Below, piece after piece: positions 52,923 to 62,957 of a DNA stretch of 64,000 bases. Made by a program: the position numbers and the translations under genes. Numbering within the stretch: the stretch's first letter is position 1; each line of letters begins with the position of its first letter. Below the pieces are notes generated by a model. It ran no database searches. It saw only the letters and a list, made by a program, of their open reading frames with translations, and was not told the origin of the DNA. This DNA comes from Vicingaceae bacterium (GTDB lineage: Bacteria > Bacteroidota > Bacteroidia > Flavobacteriales_E > Vicingaceae): NCBI GenBank assembly GCA_028245195.1, contig JAOKCF010000006.1, positions 1-64,000 of the forward strand. Direction: 5' to 3'.

Positions 52923-53582
52923 CTATCTCAAATCTATAACATCGTAGCTCGGGTTCTTTGCAGTTGAAAATACAAATGTATCTGCCGAGATACTTTCGTT
53001 GGTCTTGAAAGATTTGATGATGTATACAAAATCAGTTCCATCCTTCCCTTTAATGTCAATTTGATCAACCTCCATTTGAGCTTTGTTCACATAAATTTTA
53101 ATGGTATGAAAACTTTGTTCATCTGCCTTTTCAGGAAATAGGTTAATGACATCTACTGCAGCTCCATTTATAGTCATGCTTTTATCGTACTTATATTTAA
53201 AACCTTTTTCCCAAAGCGTTAATATTTTAGTAGGGCTAATGTAGTCTTCTGTTTCGTCTGCGTCCGGTACAACGTTTATTTGCACTTCTTCAGCTTCATC
53301 TAACACAGTCCAAATAGTTTTTCCATCACAGATAATTTTTTGACCTGCAATTTCTAAGTGGTATTTATCGCCTTCTGTTATCAATGATCCAGTTTGAGAT
53401 TCCTCAATGTTTTCAGCGACATTTTTCATGGTATATTCAAAGGTCGCACTCATGCTCGTATGGGTCTTTGTCTTTGCACTGAGTTTATCTAAAATTCCTT
53501 TTGCTTTTACATCCTGAGCACTTAAATTAACGGTAGCTAAAATCAAGCTCAATACCGTTCCAATTTTTAATGAAATTTTCAT
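52923..53582 (-). CDS. LolA-like periplasmic lipoprotein carrier
   Basis: A 219-residue exported protein of the LolA/LolB superfamily, which carries lipoproteins from the inner to the outer membrane. Signal peptide to VNLSAQ (near residue 22), then a beta-barrel pattern with TMKNVAENIEESQTGSL, LEIAGQKIICDGKTIWTVLDE (the typical DGKT-W strand) and VYIIKSFKTN. Length matches the family (about 200). It is 13 bases behind ftsK on the same strand and shares its transcript, as is common in Bacteroidota. E. coli has lolA beside ftsK too. Confidence 0.82.
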   Translation of the reverse strand: MKISLKIGTVLSLILATVNLSAQDVKAKGILDKLSAKTKTHTSMSATFEYTMKNVAENIEESQTGSLITEGDKYHLEIAGQKIICDGKTIWTVLDEAEEVQINVVPDADETEDYISPTKILTLWEKGFKYKYDKSMTINGAAVDVINLFPEKADEQSFHTIKIYVNKAQMEVDQIDIKGKDGTDFVYIIKSFKTNESISADTFVFSTAKNPSYDVIDLR

Positions 53583-53595
53583 ATTTTTTTATTTA

Positions 53596-56142
53596 CTACT
53601 CGTTATTCAATAATTGTTCCAAACTCATTTCATCTACAATAAGCACTTGTCGAGCCTTACTTCCTTCAAAAGGGCCAATGATTCCAGCAGCCTCTAATTG
53701 GTCAACAATTCGACCTGCTCTGTTGTAGCCGAGTTTCAACTTCCGTTGCAAAAGAGAAGCCGAACCTTGTTGATGTTGCACAATAATCCTTGCAGCATCT
53801 TCAAACAATGGATCTCGCTCCGACTTATCTATTTCCCCAATAGAATGTGCATTCTCATCAATGTACTCAGGCAGTAGAAATGCATCAGGATATGCTCGCT
53901 GGTTACCAATAAACTCTGTGATTGCTTCAACTTCTGGGGTATCGACAAAAGCACACTGCAAACGTACTAAATCGCTGCCTGTTGAAAGTAACATATCTCC
54001 TCTACCAATTAACTGCTCGGCGCCTCCTGAATCTAAAATAGTCCTTGAGTCAATTCCCGTGGTTACTCTAAATGCTATACGCGCAGGGAAGTTGGCTTTG
54101 ATAGATCCTGTTATGATGTTGGTAGAAGGTCGTTGTGTGGCAATAATTAAGTGAATACCAATTGCTCTTGCCAACTGAGCTAGTCGTGCAATAGGGGTTT
54201 CCACTTCTTTACCAGCGGTCATAATTAAATCAGCAAACTCGTCAATTACCAGAACAATATAAGGCAAGTACTTGTGACCGTTCTCTGGATTTAGCTTGCG
54301 CGCAATGAATTTTGCATTGTATTCTTTAATGTTTCTCACAAATGCATTTTTCAATAACTCGTATCGATCATCCATTTCAATACAAAGCGAATTCAGGGTA
54401 TGAATTACTTTCTGATTATCGGTAATAATGGCATCTTCAGAATCGGGAAGTTTCGCTAAAAAGTGACGTTCAATTTTATTAAACAATGTCAATTCAACCT
54501 TTTTAGGGTCAACTAACACAAACTTCAATTGCGAAGGATGTTTTTTATACAATAACGAAACTAAAACAGCATTTAAACCAACAGACTTCCCCTGACCTGT
54601 CGCTCCAGCCATCAAAAGGTGGGGCATTTTTGCCAAATCAAAAGCAAAAATCTCATTTGAAATGGTTTTACCCATTACTACAGGTAAATCATATTTTGCA
54701 TTCTGGAATTTCTCAGAGGCAATAACTGTTCGCATGGAAACTACATCTGGGTTCTGATTTGGCACTTCGATTCCTATGGTTCCTTTTCCCGGAATAGGAG
54801 CAATAATACGGATGCCTAAAGCTGCTAAACTTAATGCAATATCATCTTCTAAGTTCTTGATTTTTGATATTCTAACACCGGGAGCAGGTACAATCTCATA
54901 CAAGGTTACTGTTGGGCCAATGGTCGCTTTAATGGATTGTATTTTGATGTTATAATTCTCTAAGGTATTGACAATCCTATTTTTATTGGCTTCTAGTTCT
55001 TCTTTATCTACCTTTATTTTTCCATCGCCATGGTCAGCAAGTAAATCAATGCCTGGCATTTTATATTCAGATAAGTCCAATGTTGGGTCGTACTCTCCGT
55101 AATCTTTTAGTTTCTTATTGACCTCACTGTCACTTAAAATTTCGTCTTTCTCCGTTAATTCCTCGATTTCTAGAGAAACTTCATCAGGAATTTCGTTTAG
55201 TTCTTCGGTTACTTGAGTATCTAATTCAACTGCTCCAGCAACTTTTTCTTCATCAACCTCAAGTGGAAATTTGTCCTCAACAACTTCTTCTTCCGTTTCT
55301 TCTACTTCTAATTGAAATTCTTCTACAACAGGAATTTCGTTTTCCTCATTATCTTCACCGGACTCATTAAACTCAACTTCTAATTCCGCTTTTTCAGCAT
55401 CATGGAGTTCGTCAATTGTTTTTTCTGAAGTAATCCCGTCTAGTTTTCCTGCTTCTTCCTGTCGAATGTGATCCACATCCTTTTTGAAGTTTTTGAAAAA
55501 TGCTTTAACATCAAAAACGCTAATGATAAAAATAGTCAGCAAAAAGAAAATAAAGCTTCCACATCCAATTTTTCCAAGGTTAGAATTTAAAAAGAGATTG
55601 AGCTCATAACCTACGGCGCCACCAAGGTAAAACAAGTTATTTTTAAAGAAGAACCCAAAGAACAATGAGAACCATATTAATCCAAATATTGAATACTTAA
55701 TGGTTTTGAAAATCGGCAATAGACTTGTTCTAAAAAGAATTTTAAAACCAATTAAAAAGGAAAGACCAACAAAAAGAAAGGAAGCAATTCCAAACCATTC
55801 GTAAATAAATTGGTGGGAAACAGCCGCCCCTAATTTTCCCAACCAGTTTTCAGCGACTAGCGTAGTGTCTTGATAGTAATCCCAAAAGGGTATTTCAACT
55901 TTACTTTGATCCGCTTTCCACGTAAATAGAAATGAAGTGAAAGCGAGTAAAAGCACTGCAGATGTAAGGATTAGTCCAAGACCTATGACCTGCTGTGTTT
56001 TTTCATTTTTGAAAAAATTAGTGTACTTTGACATACTTACTTTCTTATCTCCTAAGATTTTCTTTTTGACAGTCGTTTTTTTGTCTCTCTTTTTAGAAAA
56101 ATTTTCTTCTGGTGTATCTAATTTAAAACGATTTTGAGCCAT
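53596..56142 (-). CDS. ftsK: DNA translocase FtsK
   Basis: An 848-residue membrane-anchored motor that pumps chromosomal DNA through the closing septum. The N terminus has four membrane helices (about residues 50-215), then an acidic, Glu/Val-rich linker (about residues 220-340). The motor domain contains the Walker A motif MAGATGQGKSVGLNAVL, Walker B IVLVIDEFADLIM and IATQRPSTNIITG. The C-terminal winged-helix gamma domain (SASLLQRKLKLGYNRAGRI) binds directing sequences. The promoter TATTTTTG is at 56165-56172. Confidence 0.95.
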   Translation of the reverse strand: MAQNRFKLDTPEENFSKKRDKKTTVKKKILGDKKVSMSKYTNFFKNEKTQQVIGLGLILTSAVLLLAFTSFLFTWKADQSKVEIPFWDYYQDTTLVAENWLGKLGAAVSHQFIYEWFGIASFLFVGLSFLIGFKILFRTSLLPIFKTIKYSIFGLIWFSLFFGFFFKNNLFYLGGAVGYELNLFLNSNLGKIGCGSFIFFLLTIFIISVFDVKAFFKNFKKDVDHIRQEEAGKLDGITSEKTIDELHDAEKAELEVEFNESGEDNEENEIPVVEEFQLEVEETEEEVVEDKFPLEVDEEKVAGAVELDTQVTEELNEIPDEVSLEIEELTEKDEILSDSEVNKKLKDYGEYDPTLDLSEYKMPGIDLLADHGDGKIKVDKEELEANKNRIVNTLENYNIKIQSIKATIGPTVTLYEIVPAPGVRISKIKNLEDDIALSLAALGIRIIAPIPGKGTIGIEVPNQNPDVVSMRTVIASEKFQNAKYDLPVVMGKTISNEIFAFDLAKMPHLLMAGATGQGKSVGLNAVLVSLLYKKHPSQLKFVLVDPKKVELTLFNKIERHFLAKLPDSEDAIITDNQKVIHTLNSLCIEMDDRYELLKNAFVRNIKEYNAKFIARKLNPENGHKYLPYIVLVIDEFADLIMTAGKEVETPIARLAQLARAIGIHLIIATQRPSTNIITGSIKANFPARIAFRVTTGIDSRTILDSGGAEQLIGRGDMLLSTGSDLVRLQCAFVDTPEVEAITEFIGNQRAYPDAFLLPEYIDENAHSIGEIDKSERDPLFEDAARIIVQHQQGSASLLQRKLKLGYNRAGRIVDQLEAAGIIGPFEGSKARQVLIVDEMSLEQLLNNE

Positions 56143-56164
56143 TCAGTTGAAACCTTATTTTAAA

Positions 56165-56172
56165 CAAAAATA
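56165..56172 (-). promoter_or_regulatory. Promoter -7 element of ftsK
   Basis: The minus strand reads TATTTTTG, an exact TAnnTTTG match 22 bases upstream of the ftsK ATG (56142). The same T run also serves as the tail of the terminator of the preceding gene. Confidence 0.6.
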
Positions 56173-56203
56173 AAGCCGTTCCTACACTTGTAAAAACGGC
56201 TTT
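56172..56203 (-). terminator. Rho-independent terminator upstream of ftsK
   Basis: A 9-bp stem AAAGCCGTT/AACGGCTTT with a 14-nt loop, followed on the minus strand by ATTTTTGTTT. It ends the transcript of the gene at 56229. Its U tract is built from the ftsK -7 element. Confidence 0.85.
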
Positions 56204-56228
56204 GAATAAGTTATGAACAGCGGATACT

Positions 56229-56864
56229 TTACATTCCGCCTGCGCCCATTTTTTGCAGCTCTTCAATTGTTTTAAGTGTAAAATCTGAAGGAACTTCCAT
56301 TTTGATTTTCCTTATTTTACCTTCTTTGATTTCGGTTACTGTTTGAGTCATGCTAAACATGTCTTGAGTAATCAGCACTTGCATAGGGAATCCTTTTATA
56401 CCATCCACAGAACTTGAAACCTTTACATCAATTTCTTCTGTGTAATACACTTCAACTTCGTTGCCTTCTTTATCTGTAGCAATCGCTTTTTTACACGTGT
56501 AACCTAAAATATCTTTCGTCTCGTCAGTGTAAACTATTTCTGGTTTTTCCTCGTCTTTAATGTCTTCAGAATTCATTTTGGTTGCAAACTTCTGACCCAT
56601 CAAGTTCATTAGTGTCAGCGTTTCTCCCGTTGCACTGTTAGTAATAACATTAATTTCTCCACCCATTGCGTTTGGAGTAGATGTTTTAGAAAGTTCTCCT
56701 TTCACTTCTACAGTAGAAGATTTTGGTAACATTCCTGCCATCGGCTTAATCTGAGGTGAAAGGTTTTCATATACCATCTCATAGGTAATGGTTCCTTCAA
56801 AATCTTGAGCAATGATCGAAATACTGCTTAATAAGAAAGCAATAGCTAAAATTAAATTTTTCAT
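56229..56864 (-). CDS. Exported DUF4412/GLPGLI-like protein
   Basis: A 211-residue exported protein. Signal peptide to SIIAQ (near residue 19). The rest (DFEGTITYEMVYEN near the N terminus, IVYTDETKDILGYTCKKAIA, VEVYYTEEIDVKV) has the pattern of small Bacteroidota periplasmic proteins of the GLPGLI/DUF4412 kind, single beta-sheet proteins of unknown role. The same segments recur in the lipoprotein encoded next to it (VTFTDESKDIAGYNCKSADA, FKVFYTDEIN), so they are paralogues. C terminus MGAGGM. Terminated by 56172-56203. Confidence 0.75.
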   Translation of the reverse strand: MKNLILAIAFLLSSISIIAQDFEGTITYEMVYENLSPQIKPMAGMLPKSSTVEVKGELSKTSTPNAMGGEINVITNSATGETLTLMNLMGQKFATKMNSEDIKDEEKPEIVYTDETKDILGYTCKKAIATDKEGNEVEVYYTEEIDVKVSSSVDGIKGFPMQVLITQDMFSMTQTVTEIKEGKIRKIKMEVPSDFTLKTIEELQKMGAGGM

Positions 56865-56897
56865 CGTTTTATTTTTCTACAAAAATAACCAACAGAT

Positions 56898-57614
56898 CTA
56901 GATAATGTTGGCGAAAAGCTTTTCAATTTCCATTTTTAATTTGTTGGGTTCAACCATTTCATAGTCTTCTTCAAGAGATAAAACTGAAACATCAATGTCT
57001 TCTTGAATAACCTTAGTTGCAGTAAACTTCATTAAAACATTATTGCTCAAAAGTTCATATTCCATCAATACGCCTTTAATTGGCTTGAATGGAGTATATG
57101 CATTTACATTTTCTATGTTAATTTCATCCGTGTAGAAAACTTTAAAAGTCCAAACACTATCTCCAAGTACTTTTGCATCAGCAGACTTGCAATTGTATCC
57201 GGCAATATCTTTGCTCTCATCAGTAAAGGTTACCTCTACTTCATTAAATGCAGGGTTAAATTTTTTAAAGTCTTCTTTTGATAATTCACTTGCATACTTT
57301 GTTTGTAGCATTTTAATAGAGTGAATTAGCTTTTCCTTTTCTGCGTTACAGATAATGGAAGTCTTAAATATTCCCATTCCGGCAACAACATCACTTCTGT
57401 AGCTATTATCCACAAAAGTGGTGGTCATGTTTTTCGGCAGGAGGTCTAACATAAAGTTATCTTCAGAGATATTAGGGTAAGAAACGTCGTATTCTATTTT
57501 ACCTTCAGTAATACCTTCTTGAAATGAAATGTTATCACAAGCGCTAAAAAATAGCGCAAGTAACACGGGAAAAGTTAGGTAACTCTTTATTTTAAAAAGC
57601 TCTTGCTTTCGCAT
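56898..57614 (-). CDS. Lipoprotein paralogue of the DUF4412-like protein
   Basis: A 238-residue lipoprotein (TFPVLLALFFSACDNISF, lipobox Cys near residue 26). It is a diverged duplicate of the protein encoded 34 bases downstream, sharing the TDESKDIAGYNCK segment and the DVSYPN strand pattern. The duplication pairs a soluble exported form and a membrane-anchored form. Function unknown. The pair is co-oriented and likely co-transcribed. Confidence 0.75.
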   Translation of the reverse strand: MRKQELFKIKSYLTFPVLLALFFSACDNISFQEGITEGKIEYDVSYPNISEDNFMLDLLPKNMTTTFVDNSYRSDVVAGMGIFKTSIICNAEKEKLIHSIKMLQTKYASELSKEDFKKFNPAFNEVEVTFTDESKDIAGYNCKSADAKVLGDSVWTFKVFYTDEINIENVNAYTPFKPIKGVLMEYELLSNNVLMKFTATKVIQEDIDVSVLSLEEDYEMVEPNKLKMEIEKLFANII

Positions 57615-57764
57615 AAAGTGTAAATAGTCTTAATTGGTTAATGTTGGAAAAATAGAAAGAAAAAAGTTGTTGCACAAATATTTATTCTCCGATATTTTAG
57701 ATGAATGCATAAAAACGATAGTTAAATAAGAATATGACTTGGTTAATCGATACCTGAATTAACT

Positions 57765-57772
57765 TATTTTTG
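57765..57772 (+). promoter_or_regulatory. Promoter -7 element of the arginase-argS operon
   Basis: TATTTTTG, exact TAnnTTTG, 24 bases before the arginase ATG. A TTG lies 23 bases upstream, within the range reported for the -33 element. Confidence 0.6.
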
Positions 57773-57795
57773 CCTCAAACTACCAATAATTTAAT

Positions 57796-58752
57796 ATGCG
57801 AATACAGTTAATCGAGAACAAGTCGGAATTGGGAGCTGGTGCCAGAGGGTCTAGTTTAGGAATAGATGCTTTACGGATAGCATCTTTGAATAAATGGAGT
57901 GATTATTTTTTAAAAAACAAGGTAATTACGCTTAAAGATAACAATGAATTGCTTTTTGATTCGGAGAAACTAGCTACTGCTAAACGAATAAAAGGAATTG
58001 TTAAGGTGTTTAAACGAGTTTCTAACCAAGTGGAAGAAACGCTATCGGATGGTAAATTCCCATTGATTTTAGCAGCAGACCATTCTTCTGCCGGTGGCAC
58101 AATTGCAGGCATCAAAAAGAAGTATCCATCGAAGAGATTAGGAGCAATCTGGATTGATGCACATGCTGATTTACATTCACCTTATACTTCTCCGACCGGA
58201 AATGTACACGGTATGCCGTTAGCAACTGCCATTGCATTTGACAACAAAGAATGTCAAGTGAAACAGCCTCCGCAAGAGGCGATTGATCACTGGAATGAGT
58301 TAAAGGAAATGGGAGGTATGTCTCCGAAGCTAAAAACGGAAGATATCGTTTTTTTTGGAGTTCGGGATACAGAATTTCCTGAAGATGAGCTAATACGACG
58401 TGAAGGAATAAAAAACTTTACGGTAGCTGAGACAAGAGAAAAGGGGATAAAAGAAGCTTGTGAAGCGGCGCTTGAAATTTTAAAAAATTGTGACTTAATT
58501 TACATCTCTTTTGATGTAGACAGCATGGACTGTGACCTCGTATCAATGGGGACGGGAACTCCCGTTCCAAATGGCTATACCCCAGAAGAGGTAAATTCAA
58601 TTATTCAAAATTTAATTCAATCAGAGAAATTGGTTTGTTTTGAAATGGTGGAAATTAATCCAACCCTTGACAATAAAAAAAACCTGATGGCTGAAACAGC
58701 CTTTGATATTCTGGTAAACACAACAAATACGTTAGAGAAGAAACTTTCTTGA
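57796..58752 (+). CDS. Arginase-family hydrolase
   Basis: A 318-residue ureohydrolase of the arginase/agmatinase/formiminoglutamase superfamily. The metal ligands appear as ILAADHSSAG, WIDAHADLHSP and SFDVDSMDCDLV, with EMVEINPTLD near the end. Most likely an arginase releasing ornithine and urea, which RocD at 11170 could use; a formiminoglutamase or agmatinase activity cannot be excluded. Its stop overlaps the start of argS by one base, so arginine breakdown and arginyl-tRNA charging are co-expressed. Confidence 0.85.
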   Translation: MRIQLIENKSELGAGARGSSLGIDALRIASLNKWSDYFLKNKVITLKDNNELLFDSEKLATAKRIKGIVKVFKRVSNQVEETLSDGKFPLILAADHSSAGGTIAGIKKKYPSKRLGAIWIDAHADLHSPYTSPTGNVHGMPLATAIAFDNKECQVKQPPQEAIDHWNELKEMGGMSPKLKTEDIVFFGVRDTEFPEDELIRREGIKNFTVAETREKGIKEACEAALEILKNCDLIYISFDVDSMDCDLVSMGTGTPVPNGYTPEEVNSIIQNLIQSEKLVCFEMVEINPTLDNKKNLMAETAFDILVNTTNTLEKKLS

Positions 58753-60539
58753 TGGAAAACTTAAACAATCAACTAGTAACTGCAATAAAAGAAACATTTG
58801 TTGCTCTATTTGAAACTGCTTTGGATGACCCCCAAATTCAGCTTCAAAAAACTCGAAAAGAATTTGAAGGAGATATTACTTTGGTTGTTTTCCCATTCTT
58901 AAGAATTACAAAAAAATCTCCTGAACAATCTGGTGAGGCGATTGGTGAATATTTAAAAAATAATATTGATTTAGTTGTTGATTACAACGTCGTAAAAGGC
59001 TTTTTGAACTTAGTAATAAACTCAAGTTATTGGTCTGATTTTTTGAAGTCAATAGTTACAATGTCTGCATTTGGTTATGCCCAACTGAACTCTAAAGAAA
59101 GAGTAATGGTTGAGTATTCTTCTCCGAATACCAATAAACCATTGCACTTAGGTCACCTGCGCAATAACTTTTTAGGAAACTCAGTTGCGAGAATATTAAA
59201 GGCGAATGGTTATGAAGTAGTAAAGGTTCAAATCATAAACGACCGAGGAATACACATTTGTAAGTCAATGGTGGCGTGGCAGAAGTTTGGTAATGCTGAA
59301 ACACCTACGTCAACCGGATTGAAAGGAGACAAGTTGGTTGGTAATTATTACGTTCGTTTCGATCAAGAATACAAGAAGGAAATAGCGGCATTAATTGCTG
59401 CTGGTAAAACAGAAGAAGAAGCCAAGAAGGAAGCACCAATTATTGTAGAAGCTCAAGAAATGCTAAGACAATGGGAAGCTGGAAAGCCTGAAATCGTCGA
59501 GCTTTGGAAAACCATGAATTCATGGGTTTATAAAGGCTTTGAAAGCACTTATACTACCATGGGTGTTGATTTTGATAAGTTGTATTACGAATCAGATACC
59601 TACTTAATCGGAAAAGAGAAGGTATTGGCGTATATTGATACGGAGTCTTTATATAAAAAGGACGATGGTTCCATTTGGATTAATCTTGAGGGAGATAAGC
59701 TAGATAATAAAATACTATTACGTTCAGACGGCACGTCGGTTTACATTACACAAGACATTGGAACTGCGATTATTAGAGAAGAAGAATTTCATTGTAAGAA
59801 TTACTATTACGTAGTAGGGAACGAGCAAGATTATCACTTCAATGTGCTAGCGTTGATACTGCAGAAAATGGGATTCGATTGGGCAAAAGGAATTGAGCAT
59901 CTTTCCTATGGTATGGTTGATTTACCTTCTGGTAAAATGAAGTCAAGGGAAGGAACCGTTGTTGACGCCGATGATTTAATGCTAGAAATGAAAAATACGG
60001 CACAAGAAATTTCTGAGGAACTTGGAAAGTTGGAAGGAATGGAAGATGAGGAGAAGCAAGACTTGTTTTGGCAAATTGGTTTGGGAGCTCTGAAGTATTT
60101 TATTTTGAAAGTAGACCCCAAAAAGAGAATGTTATTTGACCCGAAAGAGTCAGTCGATTTTAATGGAAATACAGGTCCTTTCATACAGTATACACACGCA
60201 CGAATTAAATCTATCTTAAGAAAATCGAATTATATCGAGGGTTCGTTGGATTTTAAGAACGCCCCGTTAGATGTTGAAGATATTTCTGTCATTAAGCAAT
60301 TGTATGATTTTCCAGAAACGCTAAATGAATCTGCCATTCAAAAAAGTCCGGCGTTGTTGGCAAATTACATTTATGAATTAGTGAAGGTTTTCAATCATTT
60401 TTATCAAAATACAACACCTATTGTTAAGGAAGAAAATGAAGACATAAAGAACCTCAGGTTAATGATTTGTGCTAAAACAGCAGAGGCCATCTCAAACGGT
60501 ATGTCTTTATTAGGAATTCAGGTTCCCGAAAAAATGTAG
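58752..60539 (+). CDS. argS: Arginyl-tRNA synthetase
   Basis: A 595-residue class I synthetase. An N-terminal Add-1 domain (about residues 5-100) is followed by the HIGH motif in NTNKPLHLGHLRNN (near residue 130) and the KMSKS-like GKMKSREGT loop (near residue 395), with the DALR anticodon domain at the C terminus (NYIYELVKVFNHFYQNTP-like). Length matches the family (about 590). ATG 58752 is preferred to the TTG three bases upstream. It overlaps the arginase gene by one base. Confidence 0.95.
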   Translation: MENLNNQLVTAIKETFVALFETALDDPQIQLQKTRKEFEGDITLVVFPFLRITKKSPEQSGEAIGEYLKNNIDLVVDYNVVKGFLNLVINSSYWSDFLKSIVTMSAFGYAQLNSKERVMVEYSSPNTNKPLHLGHLRNNFLGNSVARILKANGYEVVKVQIINDRGIHICKSMVAWQKFGNAETPTSTGLKGDKLVGNYYVRFDQEYKKEIAALIAAGKTEEEAKKEAPIIVEAQEMLRQWEAGKPEIVELWKTMNSWVYKGFESTYTTMGVDFDKLYYESDTYLIGKEKVLAYIDTESLYKKDDGSIWINLEGDKLDNKILLRSDGTSVYITQDIGTAIIREEEFHCKNYYYVVGNEQDYHFNVLALILQKMGFDWAKGIEHLSYGMVDLPSGKMKSREGTVVDADDLMLEMKNTAQEISEELGKLEGMEDEEKQDLFWQIGLGALKYFILKVDPKKRMLFDPKESVDFNGNTGPFIQYTHARIKSILRKSNYIEGSLDFKNAPLDVEDISVIKQLYDFPETLNESAIQKSPALLANYIYELVKVFNHFYQNTTPIVKEENEDIKNLRLMICAKTAEAISNGMSLLGIQVPEKM

Positions 60540-60653
60540 TATTCGATTTCATTTCTAATGAGGGTTAATTGTAAGGCTACATTATATCTTGTTCAAGGTT
60601 ATAAAGGCTAGCTATATTCGTTAATTTTACATTTCTAAAAATTGTGAAGAAAG

Positions 60654-62000
60654 ATGTTTGATAATTTATCCGAGAAGCTCGACAGAGCGCTGAAAGTATT
60701 AAAAGGTCAAGGTCAAATTAGTGAGGTTAACGTAGCGGAAACCACAAAAGAAATTCGACGTGCTTTATTAAATGCCGATGTAAACTACAAAACGGCAAAA
60801 AGCTTTTCTGATGCAGTAAAGGACAAAGCCATTGGTCAAAATGTTTTGACTTCAGTTTCCCCAAGTCAGCTTTTTACAAAAATTACCCACGATGAGCTTT
60901 CGAATTTAATGGGAGGTGAGCAAGTAGATATTAATCTTTCTGGAAACCCCTCTGTTGTTTTAATTGCCGGCTTACAAGGTTCAGGTAAAACAACTTTTTC
61001 AGGAAAATTAGCTCATTTGTTGCTGAACAAGAGAAAAAAGAACCCTCTTTTAGTAGCTTGTGATGTATACCGACCTGCAGCAATTGACCAATTACATGTG
61101 TTGGGCGAGCAAATAGGAGTAGAGGTCTATTCAGATAAAGACAATAAAGATCCCGTATCAATTGCGAAGGCCGCTATCGTTCATGCAAAATCAAAAGGTT
61201 ACGATACAGTTATTGTAGATACAGCAGGTCGTTTAGCAGTTGACGCGCAAATGATGGCTGAATTAGCAGCCGTTAAAAAGGCAATTTCTCCTTCTGAGAC
61301 GTTGTTTGTGGTTGATTCCATGACCGGTCAAGATGCAGTGAACACGGCAAAGGCTTTTAATGAAAAAATTAATTTCGATGGGGTTGTATTAACAAAATTA
61401 GACGGTGATACAAGAGGTGGAGCAGCATTGTCCATTCGTTCTGTAGTTGACAAGCCAATCAAGTTTGTAGGTACAGGTGAGAAAATGGAAGCCCTTGATT
61501 TGTTTTACCCTACAAGGATGGCCGATCGTATTTTGGGCATGGGAGATGTTGTTTCTTTGGTAGAAAGAGCACAGGAACAATATGACGGGGAAAAAGCGAG
61601 AAGACTGCAAAAAAGAATTGCTAAGAATCAATTTGACTTCAATGATTTCCTTGATCAAATTAACCAGATTAAGAAAATGGGTAATATGAAAGATTTGGTG
61701 GGAATGATTCCTGGAGTTGGTAAAGCAATTAAAGATGTAGACATTGATGATGATGCTTTTAAAGGAATAGAAGCCATGATTCATTCAATGACTCCTGAAG
61801 AAAGAGGGAATCCGAAAATCATTAACGGTAAAAGAAGAAAGCGAATTGCTGATGGAAGTGGAAATTCTGCACAAGAATTAAACAAATTAATGAAGCAGTT
61901 TGAACAAACCAGCAAGATGATGAAGATGATGGGAAATAAAGAGAATATGGCTAAAATGATGAAAAATATGCCACAAATGCCAGGCGGAATGGGACGATAA
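60654..62000 (+). CDS. ffh: Signal recognition particle protein
   Basis: A 448-residue SRP54 homologue that binds signal peptides and the SRP RNA and delivers ribosomes to FtsY. N and G domains carry [18 protein letters not shown] (near residue 103), DTAGRLAVD and [14 protein letters not shown]. The M domain is methionine-rich at the C terminus ([16 protein letters not shown], ending PQMPGGMGR). Family length about 450. folD follows 2 bases after the stop. Confidence 0.97.
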   Translation: MFDNLSEKLDRALKVLKGQGQISEVNVAETTKEIRRALLNADVNYKTAKSFSDAVKDKAIGQNVLTSVSPSQLFTKITHDELSNLMGGEQVDINLSGNPSVVLIAGLQGSGKTTFSGKLAHLLLNKRKKNPLLVACDVYRPAAIDQLHVLGEQIGVEVYSDKDNKDPVSIAKAAIVHAKSKGYDTVIVDTAGRLAVDAQMMAELAAVKKAISPSETLFVVDSMTGQDAVNTAKAFNEKINFDGVVLTKLDGDTRGGAALSIRSVVDKPIKFVGTGEKMEALDLFYPTRMADRILGMGDVVSLVERAQEQYDGEKARRLQKRIAKNQFDFNDFLDQINQIKKMGNMKDLVGMIPGVGKAIKDVDIDDDAFKGIEAMIHSMTPEERGNPKIINGKRRKRIADGSGNSAQELNKLMKQFEQTSKMMKMMGNKENMAKMMKNMPQMPGGMGR

Positions 62001-62002
62001 TT

Positions 62003-62875
62003 ATGCAACTATTAGACGGTAAAAAGACAGCTACAGAAATCAAATTAGAAGTAGCCGAAGAAATCAACAGAATCAAAGCTAAGAATGGAAAAATTCCGCA
62101 CTTAGTTGCTGTATTAGTAGGTAGTAATGGAGCAAGTGTTACTTATGTTGATGCAAAAATTGCCGCCTGCGAGAAAGTAGGAATGCGCAGTACCATTGTT
62201 CGGTTGAATGAGACCGTTTCCGAAAGGGAATTACTTGAAGAGGTTGATCGTTTAAACAAGGACGATGATATTGATGGATTCATTGTTCAATTACCTCTAC
62301 CAAAACACATCAGCGATAAAAAGGTGACTGAAGCCATCTCACCAAGTAAAGACGTTGATGGTTTCCATCCTTGGAACATTGGCAAAATGATGTTGAATTT
62401 ACCTGCCTTTTTACCGGCAACACCATTTGGAATTTTGCAATTAATTGAACGTTATAATATAGAGACTAACGGCAAACACTGTGTTGTGGTAGGCAGAAGT
62501 TCAATTGTAGGTTCTCCTATTGCGAACTTAATGTCAAGAAATTCATACCCTGGAAATTGTACCGTAACATTAACTCACAGTAGAACTGTCAATTTAAAAG
62601 AAATCATACTCTCAGCAGACATTTTAATTGTTGCCCTGGGCAAGCCTGAATTTATAACGGCTGATATGGTGAAGGAAGGTGCAGTAGTGTTTGATGTTGG
62701 AATTACAAGGAAAGCAGATAAATCAAAGAAGTCTGGTTATAAACTATACGGTGATGTAGATTTTAAGGGAGTTGCTGAGAAAGCTTCTTTCATCACTCCA
62801 GTTCCCGGAGGTGTTGGGCCAATGACCATCGTTTCTTTGTTGAAAAATACCTTATTAGCTGCAAAAGGGAAGTAG
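62003..62875 (+). CDS. folD: Methylenetetrahydrofolate dehydrogenase/cyclohydrolase
   Basis: A 290-residue bifunctional enzyme that interconverts 5,10-methylene-, methenyl- and 10-formyl-tetrahydrofolate. It has the catalytic lysine region [15 protein letters not shown] (Lys near residue 53), [12 protein letters not shown], the NADP site [15 protein letters not shown] and the C-terminal [12 protein letters not shown]. Typical length (about 290). It is co-transcribed with ffh. Confidence 0.96.
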   Translation: MQLLDGKKTATEIKLEVAEEINRIKAKNGKIPHLVAVLVGSNGASVTYVDAKIAACEKVGMRSTIVRLNETVSERELLEEVDRLNKDDDIDGFIVQLPLPKHISDKKVTEAISPSKDVDGFHPWNIGKMMLNLPAFLPATPFGILQLIERYNIETNGKHCVVVGRSSIVGSPIANLMSRNSYPGNCTVTLTHSRTVNLKEIILSADILIVALGKPEFITADMVKEGAVVFDVGITRKADKSKKSGYKLYGDVDFKGVAEKASFITPVPGGVGPMTIVSLLKNTLLAAKGK

Positions 62876-62922
62876 GGTCTGTAGAACGACACTGGAAGAC
62901 AATCGATCACCTGTATTGGTCT

Positions 62923-62930
62923 TATCTTTG
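62923..62930 (+). promoter_or_regulatory. Promoter -7 element of the Crp/Fnr gene
   Basis: TATCTTTG, exact TAnnTTTG, 28 bases before ATG 62958. Confidence 0.5.
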
Positions 62931-62957
62931 AGGCTCTCACCATCGTTTATTGATTAA

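Noticed and set aside
61398-61784. 128-codon frame antisense to ffh
   Set aside because: Opposite-strand shadow of a strongly conserved gene.
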